From Campylobacter showae CSUNSWCD (GTDB lineage: Bacteria; Campylobacterota; Campylobacteria; Campylobacterales; Campylobacteraceae), in NCBI RefSeq assembly GCF_000313615.1, contig NZ_AMZQ01000001.1, forward strand, positions 337,825 to 401,824: a DNA stretch of 64,000 nucleotides, given 5' to 3'. A program made the position numbers and the translations under genes. Position 1 is the stretch's first letter. Every line of letters begins with the position of its first letter. Below the pieces are notes generated by a model. It saw only the letters and a program-made list of their open reading frames with translations, ran no database searches and had not been told where the DNA came from. Below are positions 9,175 through 17,263 of the stretch, piece by piece.

Positions 9175-9810
9175 ATGCAAAGCATGAACGGCTTACCCCA
9201 AAATCTATACATCCCGCAACCTCGCTACGACGTACAGAACGTCCAAAACTCGGCAAGCGTAGATCAAAACGAAAATATCAAAAGAATGCAAGAAGCCTAT
9301 GCAAATATCGACGTAAAGCAGCTAACAAATAGCTATTTGTCGCATTTTCAGGCTAGGGCTGATTCAAATGCGAGCTCAAATTTCTTGTCTCAAGTTTCGG
9401 CCTTTAACGGCTCTGCAAAATTTAGCGACATTTTCGGCGCTCAAAACAAAAGTATAAATTCTCTAAACGATATCTTGTCCGGCGTCGATTTTAAATCTAT
9501 CGGCTACGAGGGCAAACCTATAACACAACTAAGCCAAAGCGAAGCCAGCGATCTAGTGAGCGAGAATGGATTTTTCGGTATCACAAATACTGCGGATAGG
9601 ATTTCAAATTTTATCATTAGCGCCGCAGGAGACGACTTGCAAAAGCTAGAAGCTGGAAAAGAAGGCATGCTAAGGGGCTTTAAAGAGGCTGAGAAAATTT
9701 GGGGCAGCGAGTTGCCTGAAATTTCGCAAAAGACGATAGAAAAAGCAACGCAAGCCGTAGATAAAAGAATAGCCGAACTTGGCGGGAATGTCCTTAGTGT
9801 TCAGGCTTAA
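9175..9810 (+). CDS. DUF5610-like protein of unknown function
   Basis: The 211-residue protein has no signal peptide or membrane segment. Its C-terminal half (EAGKEGMLRGFKEAEKIWG, then LPEISQKTIEKA and IAELGGNVLSV) resembles a conserved Campylobacter/Helicobacter family that I associate with DUF5610 and that is sometimes annotated 'hydrogenase-4 component G', a label I do not support. The N-terminal half is Asn/Ser/Gln-rich and probably disordered. AAAGGATAAAAA precedes the ATG. It overlaps the next gene, so the two are likely cotranscribed. Function unknown. Confidence 0.7.
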   Translation: MQSMNGLPQNLYIPQPRYDVQNVQNSASVDQNENIKRMQEAYANIDVKQLTNSYLSHFQARADSNASSNFLSQVSAFNGSAKFSDIFGAQNKSINSLNDILSGVDFKSIGYEGKPITQLSQSEASDLVSENGFFGITNTADRISNFIISAAGDDLQKLEAGKEGMLRGFKEAEKIWGSELPEISQKTIEKATQAVDKRIAELGGNVLSVQA

Positions 9811-10264
9811 GTTTTTAAATTTAGCCACCGTTTTGCTGGTTTTTAGTGGTTGCGCTTTTTTTGAGCAAAAATCGCCACCAAAAGTCGTCCAAAAACCAGT
9901 CGTCCAAAAACCTGCGCCGGTTAAAGGTTCTTTACGCGGCGTGATATCAAGCGTAACCTACGACGGCGGCAAATACTGCTATGATATAAAATCAATCGAC
10001 GTATCAAACGGCAAGCTACCTAGCGGCAAGTACTGTGCGGATAAATTTTACTTTTCCGGCGGAGATACCGTCTATGCAAGCGTTTCGGGCGGACTCATCA
10101 CTGAAATGCTGCTCATAAAAAGCGGAACGCACTACGTTACGCATAAAGTAAATAAAACGCCGAAATTTAAAAGTACAAGTCCTGCAAAAAGCCCACAACA
10201 GCAAGAAAGTAATAAAAAAATTCTAATCGAAGTTCCAAAAAGTGAAAATATCAGCTTTGATTAG
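9788..10264 (+). CDS. Small outer-envelope lipoprotein
   Basis: The ATG at 9788 gives a clean lipoprotein signal (LATVLLVFSGC, lipobox Cys at residue 22), followed by a Pro/Lys/Val linker with repeated VVQKP units and a small domain containing two Cys (KYCYD and KYCAD). An in-frame TTG nine bases upstream adds only three residues. The gene starts inside the end of the preceding frame. The family is not recognised; an envelope location is the only supported inference. Confidence 0.75.
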   Translation: MSLVFRLKFLNLATVLLVFSGCAFFEQKSPPKVVQKPVVQKPAPVKGSLRGVISSVTYDGGKYCYDIKSIDVSNGKLPSGKYCADKFYFSGGDTVYASVSGGLITEMLLIKSGTHYVTHKVNKTPKFKSTSPAKSPQQQESNKKILIEVPKSENISFD

Positions 10265-10327
10265 CCGTTGATTTACCGAAATATTTTATAATTCTCACAA
10301 GCAATCAAAGTTAGAACTCCTTTTAAG

Positions 10328-10358
10328 AAGGGGATGTGCGTCCCCTTTTTTATCTTTT
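10328..10358 (+). terminator. Rho-independent terminator
   Basis: A 7-bp stem AAGGGGA (10328-10334) and TCCCCTT (10341-10347) with a 6-base loop runs into a T-rich tract. It ends the lipoprotein transcript. The remaining gap to the porin gene is AT-rich promoter sequence. Confidence 0.85.
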
Positions 10359-10524
10359 TATTTCGCAAAAATCCTTGAAATTAAGCTTTCATATTTAAGC
10401 TTTGTTGGTAGTATTCTTATTTTAATAATATTAAGTATCAAAAACAGCCTTATAACAGCTTGATATATTCGTGTTTTATGATTATTTATGTTAAATTTTT
10501 GCATTAAGCTTACCACGACCGATT

Positions 10525-10536
10525 TTGTGCTAGAAT
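10525..10536 (+). promoter_or_regulatory. Extended -10 promoter of the first porin
   Basis: TTGTGCTAGAAT contains the extended -10 (TGnTAGAAT) common in Campylobacter, 32 bases before the porin ATG. The same TGCTA-type extended -10 appears before the second porin and the cytochrome gene. Confidence 0.6.
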
Positions 10537-10567
10537 TACGCTAATCAACTTTTATAAAGGAGAACTT

Positions 10568-11755
10568 ATGAAACTCGCTAAAATTTCTTTAGCTGCTTTG
10601 GTTGCGCTAGGCGCTTTCTCTACTTTAAATGCTACTCCGCTTGAAGAAGCTATTAAAGATGTAGATTTTTCTGGATTTGCAAGATATAGATATACTCACA
10701 ATAAAGCCCACTGGAATGGTATGCCAGGCGCATTCAACAAAAATAATGCAAATCATAACTTCAGATTTGTAGGTACTTTTAAGGCTGCTCTTGACGACAA
10801 TTTCTTTGGTGTTTTGGGTCTAAGATACGCAGCAAGTGACGGCTCTGGATTTAATGGCGATACCACCAATACTACAAGCTCATTTGGTGTAAGAGAATTT
10901 TATCTTGGCTACAACATAAACAATACTACAATAACAGCTGGTAAGCAATTTGTTAAAACATATTTTGACGATGATTTGGTAGGAACTGGCTTAAGAGTAC
11001 AAAACACTGATATATCAGGTCTTACTTTGGTTGGTGTTGCTTTTGACGCACTTGAAACCGATAGCATTGACTATGACGGTCGACTACTATCAGGCTTAGC
11101 AGGATCAAAAAGCCTTAACTACTATGGCGTGGGTGCAATGGGAAGCTATGATCCTGTAAACTTTAAAGCTTGGTGGGCATATCTTGAGGATACCGCAAAT
11201 TTATTTGCAGCTGATGCGGCTTTGAAATTTGACCTAGATGCAGTAAAACTAGGCTTACAAGCACAATATGTTCACAATGAGTCGGACGACAATAACTTTG
11301 GCGATGCAAATTTCTTTGCAGCTAAAGGTGATGTAGGATTTGCCGGAGTCGGTTTAAATGCTGGTTATATCTACTATAAGGCCAAAGACGATAAAAAATC
11401 TTTCGTAACTGTTGAAGATAACGGCAAATTAATCAATCCGGGCAAATTACTTAACTCTGTAATGAACGGTAGCGCTCAATACTACAACAATATCAAAGAC
11501 AAAAACGACTATTGGTTTGTCGGAGCGTCATATAAATTTAACGAGTTTGGCTTGTATGCTAACTATATAGACGGTAAGGGCTATAGCTATAGATACAATA
11601 AGAGAGTTGATAGAGACGAGTGGAACGTCGGCGGTAGCTATGCTTACAGCAAAAAGCTTAATTTCTCTACATTCTATGCAGCGGCTAAAGAAAAAGACGG
11701 AGACAGTAAAAATAAACACGATCGTATAAGATTTGAGGCTAAATACAGCTTCTAA
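10568..11755 (+). CDS. Major outer-membrane porin, MOMP family (copy 1)
   Basis: The 395-residue protein has a signal peptide (MKLAKISLAALVALGAFS...LNA), a conserved mature start TPLEEAIKDVDFSGFARYRY and a C-terminal strand ending in aromatic Phe (RFEAKYSF), all typical of the Campylobacter MOMP/OprD-like porin family. It would form trimeric channels for small solutes. The second porin at 12581 shares the signal peptide nearly word for word and the same overall length. An AAGGAG ribosome-binding site and extended -10 precede it, and a very strong terminator follows, so it is probably monocistronic and highly expressed. Confidence 0.95.
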   Translation: MKLAKISLAALVALGAFSTLNATPLEEAIKDVDFSGFARYRYTHNKAHWNGMPGAFNKNNANHNFRFVGTFKAALDDNFFGVLGLRYAASDGSGFNGDTTNTTSSFGVREFYLGYNINNTTITAGKQFVKTYFDDDLVGTGLRVQNTDISGLTLVGVAFDALETDSIDYDGRLLSGLAGSKSLNYYGVGAMGSYDPVNFKAWWAYLEDTANLFAADAALKFDLDAVKLGLQAQYVHNESDDNNFGDANFFAAKGDVGFAGVGLNAGYIYYKAKDDKKSFVTVEDNGKLINPGKLLNSVMNGSAQYYNNIKDKNDYWFVGASYKFNEFGLYANYIDGKGYSYRYNKRVDRDEWNVGGSYAYSKKLNFSTFYAAAKEKDGDSKNKHDRIRFEAKYSF

Positions 11756-11770
11756 TCAAAAAAGCTTGTT

Positions 11771-11782
11771 TTATGCTATAAT
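11771..11782 (+). promoter_or_regulatory. Extended -10 overlapping the porin terminator
   Basis: TTATGCTATAAT carries a consensus -10 (11777-11782) with an upstream TG. It lies 55 bases before the cytochrome ATG at 11837, and its last bases are the first bases of the porin terminator stem. Transcription of the cytochrome gene may therefore begin within or just before the hairpin. Confidence 0.5.
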
Positions 11783-11815
11783 CCCAAGCAAAATTTCCCT
11801 TGCTTGGGATTTTTA
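11780..11815 (+). terminator. Terminator of porin copy 1
   Basis: A perfect 12-bp stem AATCCCAAGCAA (11780-11791) and TTGCTTGGGATT (11800-11811) is followed by TTTTAAATTT. Confidence 0.9.
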
Positions 11816-11836
11816 AATTTATCAAAAAGGTTTTTC

Positions 11837-12400
11837 ATGAAATTTATGCATTTTTCGCTTTTAGCATGTCTTTTGACTTTTTCTTTAAATGCTGCAGACG
11901 AGCCGAGTTATATATTCGAGGCAAAGGGTGAATTTGCAAAAGAGCTAAAAAGTTTGGTAGAAAAATATTCTAAAGACGAAAATATAAGTATAAATGTCTA
12001 TGAAAAAGCTCCTGAGACTGATAGTGGCGGCAAGTTTTTAAATATCGGCGTAGATAGCAAAAGAAGATATAGTGTAGAAAAAGGTCGCGAACTGTATGCT
12101 AAAAATTGCGCTTCTTGTCACGGCGAAGATGGAAACAAAAGAGCTTATGGCACATCCAAAAAGTTAACTGAAGTAAGTGCAGAGGAGATAGAGGCTGCTT
12201 TTTCCGGCTATTTAAATGATTCTGATTATGGTGGAAATATGAGAAATCTAATGAAAACAGTTGCCGCCAAAACAAAATATAGCGACCTAGGAGCGATTAT
12301 TGCCTTTTTAAAGGGTAAGGATGCTTTGCAATACAAAGGAAGCGAACAAGAAAACTCTGATGTCTCCACTACTCCTACACAAGGAAGTTACCTAAAATAA
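11837..12400 (+). CDS. Periplasmic monohaem class I cytochrome c
   Basis: The ATG at 11837 follows AAAAAGG by 6 bases and gives a proper signal peptide (MKFMHFSLLACLLTFSLNA); an upstream in-frame TTG at 11804 lies inside the porin terminator and is rejected. The 187-residue protein has one haem site CASCH at about residues 91-95 and Met residues after GG (GGNMRNLM) that could be the sixth ligand. The region before the haem (about 25-85) resembles no family I recognise. It could shuttle electrons to a periplasmic reductase or oxidase. Its place between two porins is unusual. Confidence 0.85.
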   Translation: MKFMHFSLLACLLTFSLNAADEPSYIFEAKGEFAKELKSLVEKYSKDENISINVYEKAPETDSGGKFLNIGVDSKRRYSVEKGRELYAKNCASCHGEDGNKRAYGTSKKLTEVSAEEIEAAFSGYLNDSDYGGNMRNLMKTVAAKTKYSDLGAIIAFLKGKDALQYKGSEQENSDVSTTPTQGSYLK

Positions 12401-12534
12401 CCAAATTTGCCGAGTTGTCTCGCTCGGCATCTTAAAAAATCACTACAAATTTTAATCCTACTAATATATTTTGGTAAACACTCGGTAATATCTCTAAAAA
12501 ATATAAAAATTTTTAAGCTTGTTAAAGGTTATTT

Positions 12535-12545
12535 TATGCTAATAT
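12535..12545 (+). promoter_or_regulatory. Extended -10 promoter of the second porin
   Basis: TTATGCTAATAT contains TGnTAATAT with the -10 hexamer at 12540-12545, 35 bases before the porin ATG. It closely matches the elements before porin copy 1 and the cytochrome gene. Confidence 0.55.
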
Positions 12546-12580
12546 TCCAAAATATTTGATTTTATTTGAGGAGAATACAA

Positions 12581-13771
12581 ATGAAGATTGCTAAAATTTC
12601 ATTGGCAGCTTTGGTTGCACTAGGTGCTTTTTCAACCGTAGCGAGTGCTACACCTCTTGAGGAAGCTATTAAAAACGTAGACCTTTCAGGATATGCTAGA
12701 TATAGATATAACAACGTAGCAGTCAAAAATGCTAATGGCGTGAAAGATAATACTATTGCACATCATCAGTTTAAGTCAGAATTTTCTTTTAAAGCCGCGC
12801 TTGATGATAATTTCTTTGGTGTTTTAACGCTTAGATATAATTCCAACGACAGCTCAGCTTATAATGCGGATGGACGCAGTGATACGACTGATACGACAAG
12901 TCCATTTAACGTAAAAGAATTTTATCTTGGATATAACGTAGGTAACACTACAATAACTGCAGGTAAACAAACCATAGGTTCATTCTTTACCGATGATGCT
13001 GTAGGTACTGGCGTTAGGGTTGAAAACAGAGATATCACAGGCTTGACTCTAACTGCATTTGCATTTGATGCACTAGAGAATAACGGCGAGAGCGATGGTG
13101 CTATTTATAATAACGTTCCTGGTATATTCAATAACAACCTTTATGCGGTAGCAGCTATCGGCTCTTACGATCCAGTAAGCTTCCAGCTATGGTATGCGTC
13201 TTTGATTGACTCTGTTAACCTTATCATAGGCGACGTAAACTTTAGCCTTAACATCACTGATGATGTGAATATTGGCGCCCAAGTTCAATATGCACACGCT
13301 GATATAGATAATAATGTTGGCGTAAACTACAAAGATACAGATTTTTATGCAACAGAGTTAGGTACTAAAGTTTTTGGTGCTGACGTAGCTGCTGGTTATA
13401 TCGGATATAAAGTTCATGACAAAGAAAAAGGTTTTGTAAGCCTAGAGGATCAAGGTTCATTTATAGATGTGGGTGAGATAAAATCTGCTCTTGACTATAC
13501 TGCTCTTGAAGGTAAAGCTAACTTCTGGTTCTTGAAAGCAGGATACACTTTTGCTGATAAATTTAGAGTCGGTGGCGATTATTCTAATGGTAAAGTTAAA
13601 CTTGCTTCAGGCGATAAAGAGAAATATCAAGAGTATGTAGCAAGACTAACTTATGACTATAGTGCTAAACTTCAGTTCTCAAGCTTCTATGCGTATGAGA
13701 TTAACAAGCACCAAGATGACTCAAAAGATAAAACTAAACAGCTAAGATTCCAAGCTAAATACACATTCTGA
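12581..13771 (+). CDS. Major outer-membrane porin, MOMP family (copy 2)
   Basis: The ATG at 12581 follows GAGGAG, and the product (396 residues) begins MKIAKISLAALVALGAFS, almost identical to porin copy 1; an upstream in-frame TTG is part of the ribosome-binding site and is rejected. The mature start TPLEEAIKNVDLSGYARYRY and the last strand LRFQAKYTF are MOMP hallmarks. Conserved blocks shared with copy 1 include KAALDDNFFGVL, EFYLGYN and NTTITAGKQ, while predicted external loops differ. This looks like a tandem duplication with loop divergence, with a cytochrome gene between the copies. Confidence 0.95.
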   Translation: MKIAKISLAALVALGAFSTVASATPLEEAIKNVDLSGYARYRYNNVAVKNANGVKDNTIAHHQFKSEFSFKAALDDNFFGVLTLRYNSNDSSAYNADGRSDTTDTTSPFNVKEFYLGYNVGNTTITAGKQTIGSFFTDDAVGTGVRVENRDITGLTLTAFAFDALENNGESDGAIYNNVPGIFNNNLYAVAAIGSYDPVSFQLWYASLIDSVNLIIGDVNFSLNITDDVNIGAQVQYAHADIDNNVGVNYKDTDFYATELGTKVFGADVAAGYIGYKVHDKEKGFVSLEDQGSFIDVGEIKSALDYTALEGKANFWFLKAGYTFADKFRVGGDYSNGKVKLASGDKEKYQEYVARLTYDYSAKLQFSSFYAYEINKHQDDSKDKTKQLRFQAKYTF

Positions 13772-13777
13772 TTTTAA

Positions 13778-13812
13778 ATATCTCGGGTTTATCCCGAGAT
13801 ATCTCCTTTCTA
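13778..13812 (+). terminator. Terminator of porin copy 2
   Basis: A perfect 10-bp stem ATATCTCGGG (13778-13787) and CCCGAGATAT (13793-13802) is followed by CTCCTTTCT, a weak T-run. Confidence 0.75.
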
Positions 13813-13905
13813 TAGGTCTTTATGTTATACTTTTCAAAAAATAAGGCACAAATCCTTACTTGACTTTTAAAGTTATCTAAAAAGTATTTGATAAAATTTG
13901 CAATT

Positions 13906-14430
13906 CTAAACACCCAAATAAAACATCCAAATCACTACATTATATGATAAACTAATTTTAGGCTCAACATAAGGAGGATTCTCTCTTGTCATCTTTGGTA
14001 AAATAAGATAGAAAGTTTTTGTATTTTTACTGTTATTGAGCCCAAATTCACGCTCTTTTAATGAAGCAAAAACTCTCTTTCTCTTAGACTTCCTGTAGTA
14101 ACTACGGTGTTGCTACGCTTTAGAGAAGATTCTTTTAAATTTAGACAATCCTAACATAATCCCAAAAATTTTCTCGACCTTTTATGTGGTTTTACTGTTG
14201 GCTTCTTGCAAAATAGCAAACTAGTTCATTCTTTGAATATTTTACTCTACAACGAGTCTTTGCTCGCTAGTCAACCTAACCATCATAGGCGTTTCCAACG
14301 GTCTCAATAAATTATAGTATCGGTATTAGTCCATTTGTAGAGTAGTTTTTAATTATTTGGGTATAGATCTTGCCGTCATGCTTTCGCATTCCAAATACAT
14401 GTGTTTTATTTGCTACTACCTTTCTTGCTT
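13906..14430 (-). mobile_element. Eroded IS1595-family transposase
   Basis: Minus-strand translation across several frames gives pieces in the order expected for an ISXO2/IS1595-type transposase: VFGMRKHDGKIYTQI with NYSTNGLIPIL (14300-14420), then AYDG, RVKYSKNELV, NHIKGRENFW (the family's HINGxExFW catalytic-Glu region), LSKFKRIFSK and SLKEREFGLNN. The frame is broken by several stops and at least three frameshifts, and the N-terminal third is missing or unrecognisable. I could not define terminal inverted repeats. The last open piece (NPPYVEPKISL to a TAG at 13906) may run past the element's end. Long dead. Confidence 0.75.
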
Positions 14431-14466
14431 TTAAAAATCTCTATCTTGTCGCTAAAATTACTTATT

Positions 14467-14699
14467 TTAGCTTCACTACGCTCGTTACTCTTTAAGAGCT
14501 CGCACTTTTTTGATACTAAAATTCTGATGTTTTTAGTTGTTTTGTTGATTCTTTTTTCTAAGATTTTAGTAAATTCTGCTATTTTAGTATATTCTATACT
14601 AAATGAAAAATATTATAAAATTCTCTAAATTTCGTCTCTGAAATTCTGAAACGAACTATATGCTTATTTTTTAACTTCACTTGGCTCGTTACTTTTTAA
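14467..14699. repeat. Pair of ~29-bp direct repeats in a gene-poor gap
   Basis: The 29-base segments at 14467-14495 and 14671-14699 agree at 25 positions; both contain CTTCACT and GCTCGTTACT. They lie in AT-rich sequence between the transposase relic and dps. The minus strand between them is open for about 60 codons (peptide pieces EFTKILEKRINKTTK, KSNERSEAKISNF) but has no clear start or ribosome-binding site. Nothing else is recognisable between 14430 and 14865. Confidence 0.5.
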
Positions 14700-14849
14700 A
14701 AATCTAGTTCTCATTGCAACTCAATACTATTTATGTTTGTATTAAGCTCCGTTGAGCTTAAGTTAATTTTTTGGAGTATTAAGTTTCTGCTTGTTTTGAA
14801 AATGTTAAAGACAACTAAGTTGATATTTTGTAGAAATTAAAATTTGAAA

Positions 14850-14879
14850 GAAAAAGAATAGAAAAGGGGCTTACGCCCC
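14850..14879 (-). terminator. Terminator of dps
   Basis: On the minus strand a 5-bp GC stem GGGGC/GCCCC (14866-14870 and 14875-14879) is followed by TTTTCTATTCTTTTTC. It lies directly after the dps stop. Confidence 0.8.
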
Positions 14880-14887
14880 AAAAATTA

Positions 14888-15325
14888 TTAAGCCAAAGTA
14901 GCTTTTAGCATCCAAATAGCTTTTTCATATTTTGCGATTTTGTCTTGCGCCATAGCTACGGTTGTGCTGTCTTTTGCCTCCTCGGCCACTTCTTCGAGCT
15001 TTTTAAATTCGCCCAACAGGTGTTCATACTCGGCCAAAACGCCTTTTAAAACCTCTGTTGGAGTGTAGCTATCTTTATTGTCAGTTTTTGGATGCGCTAG
15101 TTTGTTTAGCTCTTCCATCTTTGTTATAGCTCTACCACCTAGCTGTATAGCACGCTCAGCGACGTCATCGAATATCTCTGCCATATCCTCATAAGCTTTC
15201 TCGGTGTACTCGTGTACGCTAAAGAACTGAATACCTTTTACATACCAGTGGTAGTCGTGAAATTTAACGAATAACGCATGAGCGTCGGCCTGGATTTGAT
15301 TTAATTGAGTAACAACTTTTGACAT
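14888..15325 (-). CDS. dps: Dps-type ferritin-like DNA-protection protein
   Basis: The 145-residue protein has the Dps ferroxidase signature at the dimer interface: FVKFHDYHWYVKG followed by FFSVHEYTEKAYEDMAEIFDDVAERA. Dps dodecamers oxidise Fe(II) with peroxide and store iron, protecting DNA from oxidative damage. The ATG follows AAAGGAG. The gene stands alone, with its own terminator and an AT-rich dyad upstream at 15393-15408 that could be a Fur- or PerR-type operator. Confidence 0.95.
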   Translation of the reverse strand: MSKVVTQLNQIQADAHALFVKFHDYHWYVKGIQFFSVHEYTEKAYEDMAEIFDDVAERAIQLGGRAITKMEELNKLAHPKTDNKDSYTPTEVLKGVLAEYEHLLGEFKKLEEVAEEAKDSTTVAMAQDKIAKYEKAIWMLKATLA

Positions 15326-16009
15326 TTTGTCTCCTTTGATTTGATTTATGGTGAAATTATAGCATATAAAACTTAAAGAAAAATAATTTGCAAATAATAA
15401 AAATTATTGTTTGTGAAGACTTTTTGAGAATTTAGAATATATTACTTTGTCAAGTGTTGATAAAGATTGCTACGGGGTATAAAATTTTTTTGGATCGACT
15501 AGTGGCACGTTCTTTAGTGGGTTTTTAAATTTCACTAAATATGCCAAAAATACCCAAAAAGAAAGTTTTGGTAAAGTTTAGAAATTTATGTTGCAAATTA
15601 TAGGATGATATATGGTGGAAGCTGTTAAATTCGTCTATAAACGCGTTTGCCAAATAATATTTATGATCAAACCAGCGGTATCAAAAAGTAAAATCTAGCA
15701 AATTTGCCGATAAATTTTACTGGTACGATTTTAGTAAAGGCTAAAGATTGCGCAATGTCGCACCAAATTTACGCCTCAAGTTATCAACGCTACTAAAATG
15801 AAAAAAGTCGCGTCACAAAGAAGTAGCTTGTTGTATATTTGCCAACATTCGACAAATGCGCATTAAATTTCCGCCTTAAATATACCAAAAACAAAGCCAC
15901 GACAAATTTAAACTCAAATTTACCGACGATACCGCAAATTTGAGCCGTCAACTCAAAAAATTACTAGACTAACGGGGCTTTGTTTGTATACATCTTCGCA
16001 AAGCAAAAT
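15326..16009. other. Gene-free region between dps and pgi
   Basis: The first 100 bases hold the dps promoter region, including the 16-bp dyad AATAATAAAAATTATT at 15393-15408, about 70 bases before the dps start. The remainder is rich in AAATTT and lacks a convincing gene. On the minus strand about 15480-15660 is open for some 50 codons and reads protein-like (FDHKYYLANAFIDEF, FTKTFFLGIFGIF), possibly a gene remnant, but I cannot assign it. Confidence 0.4.
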
Positions 16010-16027
16010 CAGCGTAAATTTACGCTG
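16002..16027 (-). terminator. Likely terminator of galU-pgi
   Basis: The perfect 18-bp palindrome CAGCGTAAATTTACGCTG (16010-16027) lies 6 bases after the pgi stop on the minus strand and is followed by ATTTTGCTTT. Confidence 0.6.
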
Positions 16028-16033
16028 CAGCCT

Positions 16034-17263
16034 TTACTTGCCCGCCGTTAGCATCGTCTTTAGTATGCGTTTGCCGACCTCGACGCCCGGCTGATCGTAG
16101 GTGTTTATGCCTAGCATTATGCCTGTAGCGGACGTGAGAAGTTCGAAATAATAAATCAAAAATCCCGCGCTCGCCTCGTCTAGTCGCTCAAGCTCGATAA
16201 CGTCTACACTGATGCCTTCTTGCACGAGCGCATGCATGGTGGCGCCACACTGGGCGTTGATTAGTTCGCCTAAATTTAGCCCGTTTACGAAATCACAGCC
16301 CTCAAGGCCGTTTAGGCTAATGCTCGGTATCGCAGTGTTTACGTCTGCGGCGGTTACCTTGATGAAGCTTACCGTTTTGTCCTTCACACCGTCCATGATG
16401 AGCTGCAAAAAGCTGTGTTGATCACGCGAGCCGATGAGTCCGACGGGCGTGAGGCCGTAGCGCTTGTAGCCCTTTTTCTTGCCCAGACTCTCCGCCCACA
16501 GCTGCACGTACCAGTCGTTAAACTCCAAAAATCTATCGCCGTAGCTAAATATCACGTTGATTTTGGCGTTTTTGTGCGTCGCGTAGTGATAGGCTTTTTG
16601 CAGTAGCGTATCGTCGCCGTCTTCTAAAAAGCGCCTTTTGCACGCCCTGGCGCCCTCGAGCAATGCCGCTGCATCGTATCCGCATAGCATCAGCGGTACG
16701 AGCCCGATCGCGCTAAGCACGCTAAATCTGCCGCCGACGTTTTTGGGGATATTAAAAAATTTGACGCCGTTTTGCTTGGCGTAGGCTTCTAGCGGTGAGG
16801 CTGGATCGGTGATGACGATGAAATTTGCGCTCAAATTTGAGGGCTTAAAGCGCTCCAAGATGCATTTAAATAGCGTGATCGTCTCGATCGTGGTGCCTGA
16901 TTTTGACGAGATGATAAAAAGCGTTTCGTCAAATTTGATGCTCTCGCAAACGCTCTCAAAGCTAAAGGCGTCCACGTTATCAAGAAAATAGAGCTCTCGC
17001 TCGCGGCTCCTTTTAGCGCCTGATAGCATCGTTTTTAGCGCCTTGACGCCCAGGCTGCTGCCGCCGATGCCTACCAGTACGACGCTTTTTATGTGCGCGA
17101 GCGTCGCCTCATACTCGGCTATTTCGCTTAGTAAATTTGCGCCGATTTCCGGTAGGTGATAGTAGCCGATCTCGCCGCCTTTTAGCTCGTCGTTCATGCG
17201 CTTGGCGTAGGAGCTGATCGCGCTTAGCGGCGTTTTTTCAAAAAATAGCTCATTTTTTAGCAT
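16034..17263 (-). CDS. pgi: Glucose-6-phosphate isomerase
   Basis: Pgi interconverts glucose 6-phosphate and fructose 6-phosphate. The 409-residue protein has the sugar-isomerase folds expected: VVLVGIGGSSLGVKAL, FIISSKSGTTIETI, a GGRFSVLSAIGLVP signature block and the C-terminal motif with GVEVGKRIL. It is shorter than the ~550-residue E. coli enzyme but matches the compact epsilonproteobacterial form. In Campylobacter, which usually lacks phosphofructokinase, the enzyme serves gluconeogenesis and supply of sugar for surface glycans. It overlaps galU by 14 bases, so the two form an operon for UDP-glucose supply. Confidence 0.96.
   Translation of the reverse strand: MLKNELFFEKTPLSAISSYAKRMNDELKGGEIGYYHLPEIGANLLSEIAEYEATLAHIKSVVLVGIGGSSLGVKALKTMLSGAKRSRERELYFLDNVDAFSFESVCESIKFDETLFIISSKSGTTIETITLFKCILERFKPSNLSANFIVITDPASPLEAYAKQNGVKFFNIPKNVGGRFSVLSAIGLVPLMLCGYDAAALLEGARACKRRFLEDGDDTLLQKAYHYATHKNAKINVIFSYGDRFLEFNDWYVQLWAESLGKKKGYKRYGLTPVGLIGSRDQHSFLQLIMDGVKDKTVSFIKVTAADVNTAIPSISLNGLEGCDFVNGLNLGELINAQCGATMHALVQEGISVDVIELERLDEASAGFLIYYFELLTSATGIMLGINTYDQPGVEVGKRILKTMLTAGK

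Noticed and set aside
14401-14628. 75-residue hydrophobic plus-strand frame
   Set aside because: It is a run of Leu/Ile/Phe codons in AT-rich DNA over repeats and the IS relic edge, with no ribosome-binding site and no recognisable motif.
15480-15670. Protein-like minus-strand stretch (FDHKYYLANAFIDEF)
   Set aside because: About 50 codons open with stops on both sides and no start or family match; may be a remnant but cannot be supported as a gene.
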